Assembly (NCBI GenBank): GCA_011526085.1
Contig: WYBC01000039.1
Coordinates: 215,374-279,373, forward strand
Length of the DNA stretch: 64,000 nt
Direction of reading: 5' to 3'
Origin: Lysobacter sp.
Lineage (GTDB): Bacteria; Pseudomonadota; Gammaproteobacteria; Xanthomonadales; Xanthomonadaceae
Shown here: piece by piece, positions 34,097 through 42,954 of the stretch
Layout: every line of letters begins with the position of its first letter
Numbering within the stretch: the stretch's first letter is position 1
Notes under the pieces: generated by a model
Told to the model about the DNA's origin: nothing
What the model saw: only the letters and a program-made list of their open reading frames with translations
The model's database searches: none
Made by a program: the position numbers and the translations under genes

Positions 34097-34948
34097 TCAG
34101 CCGCCGAGCGGCGAGAGCAGGCGGCGATCGCTGCCCTGGGTGTGCAACTGGTTCGGGGCGAGCGCGTCGGCGTTGTCGGCGGTGATGCCGGCGCTGTCCT
34201 GCCACGGCAGGATCCTGCGCGGGCCGGGGATGTAGGTTTCCCACTTGCCCGGCTTCGGCATGCGTTGGCCCATCATCGTGAACGCGACCGGCAGGGTGCC
34301 GAACCAGTGCGGCGCATCGACATCCGGGCCGGTGGTCGGCGGTTCGAAGGTCCAGCCGCGGATGGCCTTGATGCTGGTCTGCGCGAGCTGGTCCCGCCAC
34401 TGCGCCATCTCGTCTTCGCTGCCGATGGTGCGCAGATTGACGTGGGTGGCGTCGATGTTCATGACCTTGCCGTCGCGACCGACCTGCACCGCGAGATAGA
34501 CCGTGCCGTTGATCGCGCGCTCCACCAGGTTTTCGGGATACGCCGGCATGCGGCCGCGGCGGGCGATGCGGATGCCCGCTTCCGGCGGCAGGTCGGACGC
34601 GAAATTCGCGCTGCGCAGTTCGATCCGGTAATCGCCGTTGTCCAGGCGCTTGGCGACGTACAGCAGGCTCATCTTCGAACGGCTGACCGTGCCGGCGGGC
34701 AACTGCACCGGTTCGAACGTCCATTGCGGCGCGAGACGCGCGGTCATGTCGACGATGCCCTTGGGCAGCGTTTCCGGTGCATCGAGGGCATGACGCACCA
34801 CCTTGCCCTCCGCGGTGATGTCGATCGTGCCGCTGACGGACAGGCTGGATTCGGCCTGTCGGCGAATCTCGTCGCGCTTGTCGGCGGCCGATGCCGCGAA
34901 TGCGACCAGCGGCAGGAGGCAGAGCAGAAGCAGTGTGCGCAGGCGCAT
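34097..34948 (-). CDS. Exported TonB-C-terminal-like domain protein
   Basis: The 283-aa protein has a Sec signal peptide (MRLRTLLLLCLLPLVAFAASA) and a C-terminal domain resembling TonB-C (RMPAYPENLVERAINGTVYLAVQVGRDGKVMNIDATHVN ... IKAIRGWTFEPP). It lacks the N-terminal TM anchor and Pro-rich spacer of a working TonB, so it is more likely a periplasmic or envelope protein of the TonB-C fold common in xanthomonads. It lies 180 bp downstream of the XVIPCD protein on the same strand; a functional link is possible but unproven. Confidence 0.75.
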   Translation of the reverse strand: MRLRTLLLLCLLPLVAFAASAADKRDEIRRQAESSLSVSGTIDITAEGKVVRHALDAPETLPKGIVDMTARLAPQWTFEPVQLPAGTVSRSKMSLLYVAKRLDNGDYRIELRSANFASDLPPEAGIRIARRGRMPAYPENLVERAINGTVYLAVQVGRDGKVMNIDATHVNLRTIGSEDEMAQWRDQLAQTSIKAIRGWTFEPPTTGPDVDAPHWFGTLPVAFTMMGQRMPKPGKWETYIPGPRRILPWQDSAGITADNADALAPNQLHTQGSDRRLLSPLGG

Positions 34949-35129
34949 GTCGGTCTCTTCGGCGGTGGGTCGAATCGCAGGGTTCCGTGAAGGATAGCGG
35001 GATTCGGGCGGCGCGAGGATCATGCCCGCGATGCGCCATGACGTCGCCGCCCGCGCATCGGGTTCGATGCGGCGCTGCAGGCCGGGTCCGGCGCTTTCGG
35101 CTCGTCGAAGGCCCGGCCTGCCGCTCCGC

Positions 35130-37187
35130 TCATGCCATCCGCAGCGCGGAGCGCGCTTCGATCTCCGCCTGCGGCGGCCGCAGCCCGCCGGATTGAGATT
35201 GCGCGATCTGCCGCTGCGATTCCTCGGCGGGCACCTTCGCCGCGTCCAGGATCGCGACGCTCGCGGTCCTGTTGAACTCGGAGCGTTCGTTGCCCTGGAT
35301 CGCGATCAGGCGCGAGCCGTCGCTGCTGGGCACCACCGCATCGATCTGGCGCAGGCCGCCCCTGTTGGCAGCGAGCGTCAGCGCGGCGGCGATGTTGTCG
35401 GCTTCGCCGGGCGGTCTGGGGCGCGTGCCGTCGTCCATCGCCGCCAGCGCGGCGAGCGCCTTGCGCATGCCGGGCTCGTCGTTGCCGGTGCCGGGTTGAC
35501 GCGCGTCGGTCTCGGTCGCACCGCCGCCTTCGACCAGCGAATAGCTTTTCCCGTTCCTGCTGCGCGACTTCAGCTCCTGGTCGATCATCTGATCCACGGG
35601 CCGCTCCACCAGGAATTTCTGCCCGATCTTCACCAGCAGCTTCGCGAATTCCTCCAGGTCTTCGTTGCCGAGCTTCAGCTTCTCGGCGATCTTGAATCCG
35701 CCTTCGACCACGCCCTTGGAGATGCCCACGCTCACCGCTTGGACGAGTTTCTCCGCGCTGACGTCGGACAGCTTGTTCTGGCCCACGACCTTGCCCACCT
35801 CGGCCAGCACGTTGCCGCCGATCGCGGTGGCCAGCGGAAACAGCAGGTCCTCGCCGGTCTTGGAGAATTTGTCCAGCACCTTGTCCTTGAAGATCGCGTC
35901 GCTCACCACCGCCGATGCGGCTTCCTTCACGGTCGAGGCGATGGCTTCGGTGCCGCTGATGTCGCCGCTGGCGTAGCGCAGGCCGATCGCGGTTTCCTTG
36001 ATCAGGAATTTCGCGCGCGGGCCGACGACGGGCAGCACGCCGACCAGATCGGCGACCTGGTCGGCGGTCTTGAACTGGCTTTCGCGCAGATCGTCGACGG
36101 TCTTGACCACCTGCTGCGCGTTCTGCGTGCGGAAATCCTTGCTGACGATGCCGAGCAGTTCCTCGGCGCGTTGCACCGCCTTGACCATCGCGACGTCGTT
36201 GTCGGCGGAGCCGTCGCCGTTCTGCGCGTCCCTGATCGCCTTGATGGCGTCGGGCGCGTTCCTGAACACGTAACCGTAGAATTCGGTCATCGAATGCACG
36301 CGGTTCTTCTTTTCGTACCAGTCCAGCACCGCCTCCAGTTTCTCCAGGCGATCGGGCGCGGTTTCGCGTGCCTGCGCCGGGTCGATGGTGAAATTGCCGG
36401 TGACGTCCTGCTCTGACAGGATTTTGCCGTTGCCCAGCAGGCTCGCGGCCGGCGTGAGGTGTTTGTCGGTGAGGGTCTTCTCCAGGTCGCGCAGCGTCTG
36501 CAGGTTGGTCGCATCCAGCACCGGCGGCTTGGCGTCCGCGATGAGCCGGATGGAATTCGACAGTTCCGTCAGCGGCTTCTCGACAGGCTCGCCCGAGGTC
36601 ATTGTCTGGATGATCCTGCGCGCGGCCAGCGCGTCCTCCAGCGCGTGATAGCCCTTGCTGGCTTGATCGGAATCCAGTCCGGCATCGAGCAGTGTTTCGT
36701 AGAGCTTCTGCGCGGCGCGCTTCGATTCCTCGCTGTCCGTGTCGCCGCCCGCGACGGTCTCGGCAAAGAATTTCTGCGCATCGAGATAGCGCCCCGGGCG
36801 CTTCTCGTCGATGCGCTGACCCATCATCTCGACATCCGCGGAGATCGACGCCAGCCGCCCCGACGACAGCAGGCCCGCTTCGCGCGCCTCGGCGAGCGCT
36901 TCGGCGGCGCCGCCACGATGGAAGCCGGCGTCGCGCAGCCGCCCTTCCCTGATCGCGATTCCGGCCTTGTCGGCGTGGGCCAGCGCCGACATCAACAGTT
37001 CGCGCTGTTCGAGGGTGTAACCCGCCCGATGCAGCAGCTGGTTCACGCTGCCATCCCGCGAGGGGCGTTCGTTGAATTCGTCCGCGATGTTGAGGCCCGG
37101 CGTCTGGATGACGCGGGAAAACAGCGCGTGATAGGCGCGCTGCGCCGCTTCGCGCGTGCCGGCGTCGGCGTTCGTTTCGGTGGTCAT
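35130..37187 (-). CDS. Putative T4SS effector with C-terminal XVIPCD
   Basis: A 685-aa protein starting MTTETNADAG, with no signal peptide. The last about 116 residues match the layout of the XVIPCD, the secretion domain of Xanthomonadales type IV effectors: DEPGMRKALAALAAMD, ADNIAAALTLAANRGGLRQID, VVPSSDGSRLIAIQG, a short NR-containing turn, an Ala/Pro/Glu-Ser segment and a Gln-rich end. The N-terminal 560 residues are mainly helical. They include a less polar segment (LVGVLPVVGPRAKFLIKETAIGLRYA; LLFPLATAIGGNVLAEVGKVVG, about 365-470) and match no toxin fold I know. Effectors of this class usually kill rival bacteria and have a cognate immunity protein; no obvious small lipoprotein is adjacent. 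It follows the sigma/kinase pair by 188 bp. Confidence 0.75.
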   Translation of the reverse strand: MTTETNADAGTREAAQRAYHALFSRVIQTPGLNIADEFNERPSRDGSVNQLLHRAGYTLEQRELLMSALAHADKAGIAIREGRLRDAGFHRGGAAEALAEAREAGLLSSGRLASISADVEMMGQRIDEKRPGRYLDAQKFFAETVAGGDTDSEESKRAAQKLYETLLDAGLDSDQASKGYHALEDALAARRIIQTMTSGEPVEKPLTELSNSIRLIADAKPPVLDATNLQTLRDLEKTLTDKHLTPAASLLGNGKILSEQDVTGNFTIDPAQARETAPDRLEKLEAVLDWYEKKNRVHSMTEFYGYVFRNAPDAIKAIRDAQNGDGSADNDVAMVKAVQRAEELLGIVSKDFRTQNAQQVVKTVDDLRESQFKTADQVADLVGVLPVVGPRAKFLIKETAIGLRYASGDISGTEAIASTVKEAASAVVSDAIFKDKVLDKFSKTGEDLLFPLATAIGGNVLAEVGKVVGQNKLSDVSAEKLVQAVSVGISKGVVEGGFKIAEKLKLGNEDLEEFAKLLVKIGQKFLVERPVDQMIDQELKSRSRNGKSYSLVEGGGATETDARQPGTGNDEPGMRKALAALAAMDDGTRPRPPGEADNIAAALTLAANRGGLRQIDAVVPSSDGSRLIAIQGNERSEFNRTASVAILDAAKVPAEESQRQIAQSQSGGLRPPQAEIEARSALRMA

Positions 37188-37375
37188 GGCGATGTCTCCG
37201 TCGCGATGGTCGTCGGAAAGGGGGAGGGATGCGGGCCCCGCGATGGATCCGATCGCGCATTGCCGCGCAGCGCGGCGAGCGCGGCGGACGGCGGGACGGG
37301 AACGGATTCGCGGAGCATGGCGGTGGCGCTCTTCGGGTGCCTGCAACCGTGGTCGCAGAAAGCGGCCGCCACCCT

Positions 37376-40201
37376 TCACCGATGCGATGCGGGCGCCTCC
37401 GCCGCATCCGACGCCAGACTTCGGAGCAGGGCCTCGGCCTCGATCCGCGGGCGGGCATCGGGCGAGGTCTCCCTGCGCAGGACCGGCAGCGCCTGCGCGA
37501 GCAGCCGCCGGGCACGCGCGGGGTCGCCGAGGCGGGCGACGGCGTGGGCGCGCGATGCCAGGATTTCGGCGCGGGTCAGCGGATCGTCATCGGCCGCGTC
37601 CATCCGCACCAGCGCGAGGCCGAACGCGCGATCCGCCTCGTCGAAGCGGCCGCGCGCGGCCGCCAGCAGGCCGCGGCGCCGCGCCATGTAGATGAAGGCC
37701 GGATGCCCGGCCGGCAGCTGTGCGTCCAGCACCGGTGCGGTCTCGTCGAGCAGTGCGGCGGCTTCGTCCAGCGCGCCGGCGTTCAACAGCACGACGAACA
37801 TGCTCATCCGACCGAACGCGTTCTCCAGCGGCGGCGCGGCCTGCAGCCACGGGTCCGACAACAACCGTCGCGCCGCCGCCAGCGCGGCCGGATGCTGGCC
37901 CAGTTCGCTGCGTGCGCGCGCCAGATTCGACCACGCGATGCTGCGCAGCCGGCGGTAGGCGACGTGGGTGTCGGGCAACGCGTCCAGTGCGGCCTGTGCG
38001 CTGGACGCGGCCCGCGCGTAGTCGCCGAGGTGGTACTGCACGCGGCAGCGGTTGATGTCGATCGACGCGAGCACCGCGACCTTGTCCGGACTCAGGCGCG
38101 CCTGCGTGGCGCGCGCGCGGTCGAAGTGCGCCAGCGCCTCGCGATAGCGGCCGAGGTCGGCCAGCATCGTGCCCAGATTGTTGTCGATGGTGGCGGTGAC
38201 CACGCTGCGTTCGCCGAACAGCTGCTGGGCGCGATCGCGCGCGCGCTGCGCATCGGCGAGCGCGGCCTGCGCTTCGCCTCCGAACTGGCGCCAGCGCGAC
38301 AGCGCCAGCCAGGTTTCGATCCACAGCGGCGATGCCGCTTCCAGTTCGGTTCCGGCCAGCGCCAGCAGCGCCGCGCTGCGCTGCGTGCCCTGCGCCGTCG
38401 CTTCGCCACTTTCGCTCGCGGCATCGAGTCGCGCGATCGCCAGTTCGACCGGGAAGCCGCGCTGCGGTGGTGCGGTGGCGGCCACCGCCTGCGCTTCGGT
38501 GAGCGCGCGTTCGGCCAGGACGAAATCGCGCCATTCGATCGCCGCCTTGCCCTGCAGCAGCAGTGCGGTCGCCAGCGCGTGCGGATCCTCGCGCCGATGC
38601 GCTTCGCGCAGTGCGCGCGTCCGCGCGAACGCGGGTGCCGCCTCCCCGTAACGCTCCAGCGCGTTCAGCGCCTGCCCGCGGGCGGCGTGCGCACGCGCCA
38701 GCAGATCGTCGTCGCGACCATCGCGCAGCCGCGGCGTCGACCGCGGTTCCGCCAGAAGCCGCAGTGCTTCGTCCGCGGATTTCAGCGCCGGCTCCGGATC
38801 GCCGATCGCGACGTAGATCTCCGCGACCGCGACGATCGAGGCGATGCTGCGCCACGCGGGATCCAGCGCGCGCGGGTCGCCGCTGTCGCGCAGCCGCCGG
38901 CGTTCGCGCTGCAGCAGCGCTTCGATCCGCGCCTGCGCCTGCGGATTGCCGCCGGGCGACAGCGCCACCAGCAGCGACGATTGCAGGTCCTGCGCCAGCA
39001 GCGCGTTCTTCTCCGCGGCCAGCGCCCGCGTGCGTTCCGCCGACAGCTGCAGTACGAACGCGACCGCCAGCAGCGCCGCAGTGCCCGCGCCTAGCAGCGG
39101 CCATCGATTGCGCCGGCAGAATTTCCCGCCGCGCGCCCACCACGTCTGCGGCGAGGCGGCGAGCATCCGGCCTTCGAGAAACCGTTCGACATCCATGCGC
39201 AGCGCCGCGATCGAGGCGTAGCGATCGTCGGGATCGTGCGCGGTGGCGCGGGTGACCACGCGCGACAGATCGCCGCCGAGGACGCGGCGGATCGACGGAT
39301 CCGACAGCGCCGATGCCGATGGCGCGCCATTCGAACCCGCATCGCCGTTTGCCGTGTCGCGCGCGCGCCGCGACAGCGCGCCGTCGCTCAGCATCTCGAC
39401 CAGCAGCAGGCCGGCCATGTAGACATCGGTCGCGGTGGTCAGCGCGCGGCCGTCGCGCTGTTCCGGCGCGGCGTAGATCGGCGTGAACGCGGCGGTGCGC
39501 TCGCCGTGATGCTCACACGCCTCGCTGTCGTCGAGCGCCCGGCCGATGCCGAAATCGATCAGCGCGGTCGATCCGTCGGCGCGTACCAGCACGTTCGAGG
39601 GTTTGAGATCGAGGTGCAGGATCAGCCGCTGGTGGGCATGCTCGATCGCCAGACAGATCTGCCGGAACAGCTGCAGCCGTTCGCGCTGCGACGGCCGTCG
39701 TTCGGCCAGATGGCGCGACAGCGGCTCGCCTTCGACGTATTCCATGACGAAGTAGGGCGTGCCGTCGTCGGTTTCGCCGCCATCGATCAGGCCGGCGATG
39801 CCGCGATGGTTCAGTGCGGCCAGCAGCGCACGTTCGCGGGCGGCCCGCCGACGCAGGGCCGCGGTGGAGGCGCCGTGCAGGCGCTTGAGCGCGACCCGCT
39901 GCGCGCGCCCGTCGATGTCGCGTTCGGCCAGCCACACGCCGGCCATGCCGCCCTGGCCCAGTTCGCCGATCAGCCGATAGCGGCCGATGCGTTGCGGACC
40001 GGCGTCGTTTGCGGACAGGGCCGCCAGCAGGGCCGGACGCAGCGGGTTGTCGGTGGCGTCGTCGTTGGCCAGCAGGGAATCGACGGTGTCGAGGATCGTC
40101 GGATCCTGCTCGACCGTGCGCAGCCACGCCGCGCGCGATTCCGGCGGCAGCGAGAGCGCGGCATGGAACAGCGTTTCGATTCGGGAGAGGGCGTCGGTCA
40201 T
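37376..40201 (-). CDS. Transmembrane Ser/Thr protein kinase with helical-repeat sensor domain
   Basis: This 941-aa Hanks-type kinase has Gly loop IGELGQGGMAGV (78-89), Lys106 (VALKRL), catalytic HLDLKPSN (Asp198, Asn203), DFG (Asp216) and APE (AAPEQ). A single TM (about 368-386) places about 550 residues of TPR-like helices (LLARAHAARGQALNALERYGEAAPAFARTRAL ...) in the periplasm, probably as sensor. About 70 residues precede the kinase domain. The ECF sigma gene lies 70 bp upstream on the same strand. This matches the PknS-EcfK (Xanthomonas) and PknT-EcfP (Vibrio) organisation, in which the kinase phosphorylates and activates the sigma factor. Confidence 0.92.
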   Translation of the reverse strand: MTDALSRIETLFHAALSLPPESRAAWLRTVEQDPTILDTVDSLLANDDATDNPLRPALLAALSANDAGPQRIGRYRLIGELGQGGMAGVWLAERDIDGRAQRVALKRLHGASTAALRRRAARERALLAALNHRGIAGLIDGGETDDGTPYFVMEYVEGEPLSRHLAERRPSQRERLQLFRQICLAIEHAHQRLILHLDLKPSNVLVRADGSTALIDFGIGRALDDSEACEHHGERTAAFTPIYAAPEQRDGRALTTATDVYMAGLLLVEMLSDGALSRRARDTANGDAGSNGAPSASALSDPSIRRVLGGDLSRVVTRATAHDPDDRYASIAALRMDVERFLEGRMLAASPQTWWARGGKFCRRNRWPLLGAGTAALLAVAFVLQLSAERTRALAAEKNALLAQDLQSSLLVALSPGGNPQAQARIEALLQRERRRLRDSGDPRALDPAWRSIASIVAVAEIYVAIGDPEPALKSADEALRLLAEPRSTPRLRDGRDDDLLARAHAARGQALNALERYGEAAPAFARTRALREAHRREDPHALATALLLQGKAAIEWRDFVLAERALTEAQAVAATAPPQRGFPVELAIARLDAASESGEATAQGTQRSAALLALAGTELEAASPLWIETWLALSRWRQFGGEAQAALADAQRARDRAQQLFGERSVVTATIDNNLGTMLADLGRYREALAHFDRARATQARLSPDKVAVLASIDINRCRVQYHLGDYARAASSAQAALDALPDTHVAYRRLRSIAWSNLARARSELGQHPAALAAARRLLSDPWLQAAPPLENAFGRMSMFVVLLNAGALDEAAALLDETAPVLDAQLPAGHPAFIYMARRRGLLAAARGRFDEADRAFGLALVRMDAADDDPLTRAEILASRAHAVARLGDPARARRLLAQALPVLRRETSPDARPRIEAEALLRSLASDAAEAPASHR

Positions 40202-40271
40202 CGGAAAGGAATCCTGCGCGGCGCGGAATGCTTCCGCCTGACTGCAGGTCGTGGTGGCGCGACCCGACCCG

Positions 40272-40946
40272 TCACTGCCGGTCAACGACCGTTTCCCGGG
40301 GCAGCGGCGCGGTTCCGGACAGCCGGGACTTCAACCAGGCGCGGGCGAAGCGCAGATCGCGTTCGACCGTGCTCAGGCTCAGTCCAAGCGTCGCGGCGAT
40401 CTCGGTCTGCTCCAGGCCGACGATCAGCGCCAGCTCGGCGATCCGGCATTTGCGCGGGTCCAGCGCCTCCAGTTCGGTCAACGCACGCTCCACGTCCAGC
40501 CAATGGTCCGCGCTGGCGCCGGCCACCCCGGCGACGGTGATCTGCAGCGCGTCCAGCGAGGTGACCTCGCCGCCGCCGCGCTTGTCGGCGTCGCGGCGGC
40601 GCACCAGATCGATCAGGGTGTGGCGCAGCGCGGCCGCGGCGATCTTGAACAACTGCCGGCGGTCTTCGGCGTCGACCGGACTCTGGATCAATTTCAGCAG
40701 CGCTTCGTGGACCAGTTCGGTCGGATCGACGATGGGCCGCGCCTGTTCGCGCAGCCGGTTGGCGGCGATGCGCTTGAGCTGGGAATAGATCGCCGCGGCG
40801 AGCGCGTCGCGGGCGCCGGCATCGCCGGCTTTCCAGCGAACCAACAGCGCGGTGATATCGCCGGCGTCGCGACGGTCCATGGCGGGCCCCGTGTCGTGGT
40901 GCGTGTCGGGACCGGGATCGACGGTGCTGGCATGCGGTTCGCTCAC
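40272..40946 (-). CDS. ECF sigma factor, kinase-linked type (ECF43/TIGR02999-like)
   Basis: The 224-aa sigma factor has sigma-2 (LVRWKAGDAGARDALAAAIYSQLKRIAANRL ... DPTELVHEALLKLI) and sigma-4 (LTELEALDPRKCRIAELALIVGLEQTEIAATLGLSLSTVERDLRFARAWLKSRL). In the core-RNAP-binding segment the canonical acidic Asp/Glu pattern is replaced by DPTEL, with Thr76 in the place where kinase-activated ECFs are phosphorylated. No anti-sigma gene is present; a Ser/Thr kinase gene follows. The start is taken as GTG 40946, preceded by AAGG; ATG 40880 is a shorter alternative (Thr would then be residue 54). Confidence 0.88.
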   Translation of the reverse strand: MSEPHASTVDPGPDTHHDTGPAMDRRDAGDITALLVRWKAGDAGARDALAAAIYSQLKRIAANRLREQARPIVDPTELVHEALLKLIQSPVDAEDRRQLFKIAAAALRHTLIDLVRRRDADKRGGGEVTSLDALQITVAGVAGASADHWLDVERALTELEALDPRKCRIAELALIVGLEQTEIAATLGLSLSTVERDLRFARAWLKSRLSGTAPLPRETVVDRQ

Positions 40947-41094
40947 CGGCCGAACCTTATCAGGTCTCCCGCGGCGCCCGACAGACGCCACCGGACCGCC
41001 AGCGCGGGAATGCGGATGCACTGTCCCTCCCGTGACCGCATGCCGCGATTGCGGGGCGCGCGGGGCACGGTTACTGTCCCTGCCGGAGGTGGTC

Positions 41095-42918
41095 ATGCAC
41101 GGCGATGGTCTGCAACTTGCGTTGGTGTTCCTGCTCGCGGCGGTGGTCGCGGTGCCGCTGTTCAAGCGCTTCGGCCTGGGCGCGGTGCTGGGCTATCTGG
41201 CAGCGGGCGTGGCCCTCGGGCCGTTCGGGGTGAAGGTGATCCGCGACGCCGAGCCGGTGCTGGCCGCCAGCGAAATCGGCGTCGTGATGATGCTGTTCGT
41301 CATCGGCTTGGAATTGTCGCCGGCGCGGCTGTGGGTGATGCGCAAACCGGTGTTCGGCGTCGGCGGCCTGCAGGTGCTGTTGTCCGGATTGGCGCTGGGC
41401 GGCGTGGGGCTGGCGTTCGATCTCGGCTGGAAGGCCGCGCTGGTGGTGGGATTGGCGCTGGCGCTGTCCTCGACCGCGGTCAGCCTGCAATTGCTGTCCG
41501 AGCGCAAGGCGCTGAACAGCCCGCACGGGCGCCTGGCGTTCGCGATCCTGCTGTTCCAGGATCTGGCGGCGATTCCGCTGATCGCCGCGATCCCGCTGCT
41601 GGGCGTGGCCGCGGCCAGTCCCGATCCGGTCTGGCAGGACGTACTGAAGGCGGTCGCCGCGATCGTGGCGGTGGTGATCGGCGGCCGGGTGCTGCTGCGC
41701 CAGTTGTTCCGGCTGGCGGCGCGGATCGGCGTGCCGGAGATGTTGACCGCGAGCGCACTGCTGGCGGTGCTGAGCGCGGCCTGGGCGATGCATCTGGCCG
41801 GCCTGAGCATGGGCCTCGGCGCCTTCCTCGCCGGCGTGCTGCTGGCGGATTCGGAGTTCCGCCACGAGATCGAATCGCAGATCGAGCCGTTCAAGGGCTT
41901 GCTGCTCGGTCTGTTCTTCATGGCCGTGGGCATGAGCATCGATCTGGCGCTGATCGCGGCCGAGCCGTGGGGCATCGTGCTCGGCAGCATCGCGCTGCTG
42001 GCGATGAAATCGCTGCTGCTGTTCGGCATCGGCCTGCGCCCGGGGCGGTTGGATTGGCGCGAGGCGCTGCAATTGGGCGTGGTGCTGGCGCTGGGCGGCG
42101 AGTTCGCGTTCGTGGTGCTGTCCGAAGCGGTCAAGGCAAGCCTGATCGACGCGGCGCTGCAGAACCGGCTGGTGGCGATCGTCGGTCTGTCGATGGCGCT
42201 CACGCCGCTGTCGATGATCGCGGTCGCGCGCCTGCTGCGCGCGTATCCGGGTGCCGCGCCGTCGCGCGCGTTCGACGCCATTCCCGACCATCAGGCGAAG
42301 GTGATCCTCGCCGGCTTCGGCCGCTTCGGCCAGATCGTCGCGCGCATGCTGGTGGCGCAGAAAATTCCGTTCGTGGCGCTGGAGACCGATGCGGTGCAGG
42401 TCGATTTCATGCGCCGGTTCGGCAACGTCGTCTACTACGGCGATCCGGCGCGGCCGGACCTGCTGCGCGCCGCGGGCGCCGGCCACGCGAAGATCTTCAT
42501 CAACGCGATCGACAACACCGAAGCCAGCCTGCGCACGACCCGCGTGGTCCGCAGACTGTATCCGGAGCTGAAGGTGTTCGCGCGCGCACACGACCGCAGA
42601 CACGCCTGGCAATTGATGGATCTCGGCGCGAATGTCACCCGCGAGACGTTCGCTTCGGGCCTGGAGATGGGCCGCGACGTGCTGATCGCGCTCGGCATTC
42701 CGCCGGAACAGGCGACGCAGCGCGCGCAGCGGTTCCGCGATCACGACGAAGCGCTGCTGGCCAGCCAGCATCTGATCTACGACGACGAGGCGGCGCTGCT
42801 GGAAAGCGCGAAACAGGCGCGCAGCGAGCTGGAGCAGCTGTTCGAGGCCGACGTCGAGCCCGAGGCGGTGCCCGACGTGGTGTTCGACGACGACCCGCCG
42901 CCCGCCGCGCGGCGTTGA
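41095..42918 (+). CDS. Kef-type cation/proton antiporter with TrkA-N domain
   Basis: The 607-aa inner-membrane protein has about 12 TMs of the CPA2 family, with family motifs GYLAAGVALGP, FVIGLELSP, ALALSSTAVSLQLL, FQDLAAIPL and LGGEFAFVVLS. A cytosolic nucleotide-binding TrkA-N domain (VILAGFGRFGQIVARML, from about 401) and an acidic tail follow. This is the KefB/KefC architecture: ligand-gated potassium efflux coupled to proton entry, protecting against electrophiles. GGAGGT precedes ATG 41095. It is divergent from the ECF sigma gene; the 148-bp gap holds no clear promoter that I can defend. Confidence 0.93.
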   Translation: MHGDGLQLALVFLLAAVVAVPLFKRFGLGAVLGYLAAGVALGPFGVKVIRDAEPVLAASEIGVVMMLFVIGLELSPARLWVMRKPVFGVGGLQVLLSGLALGGVGLAFDLGWKAALVVGLALALSSTAVSLQLLSERKALNSPHGRLAFAILLFQDLAAIPLIAAIPLLGVAAASPDPVWQDVLKAVAAIVAVVIGGRVLLRQLFRLAARIGVPEMLTASALLAVLSAAWAMHLAGLSMGLGAFLAGVLLADSEFRHEIESQIEPFKGLLLGLFFMAVGMSIDLALIAAEPWGIVLGSIALLAMKSLLLFGIGLRPGRLDWREALQLGVVLALGGEFAFVVLSEAVKASLIDAALQNRLVAIVGLSMALTPLSMIAVARLLRAYPGAAPSRAFDAIPDHQAKVILAGFGRFGQIVARMLVAQKIPFVALETDAVQVDFMRRFGNVVYYGDPARPDLLRAAGAGHAKIFINAIDNTEASLRTTRVVRRLYPELKVFARAHDRRHAWQLMDLGANVTRETFASGLEMGRDVLIALGIPPEQATQRAQRFRDHDEALLASQHLIYDDEAALLESAKQARSELEQLFEADVEPEAVPDVVFDDDPPPAARR

Positions 42919-42954
42919 GCGGGCCACGCGGCGTCGCGACCCGGCTTCGCAGGG

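Noticed and set aside
34097..34948. Functional TonB energy transducer for the receptor at the left edge
   Set aside because: It has a cleavable signal peptide rather than a TM anchor, no Pro-rich spacer, and is 33 kb away.
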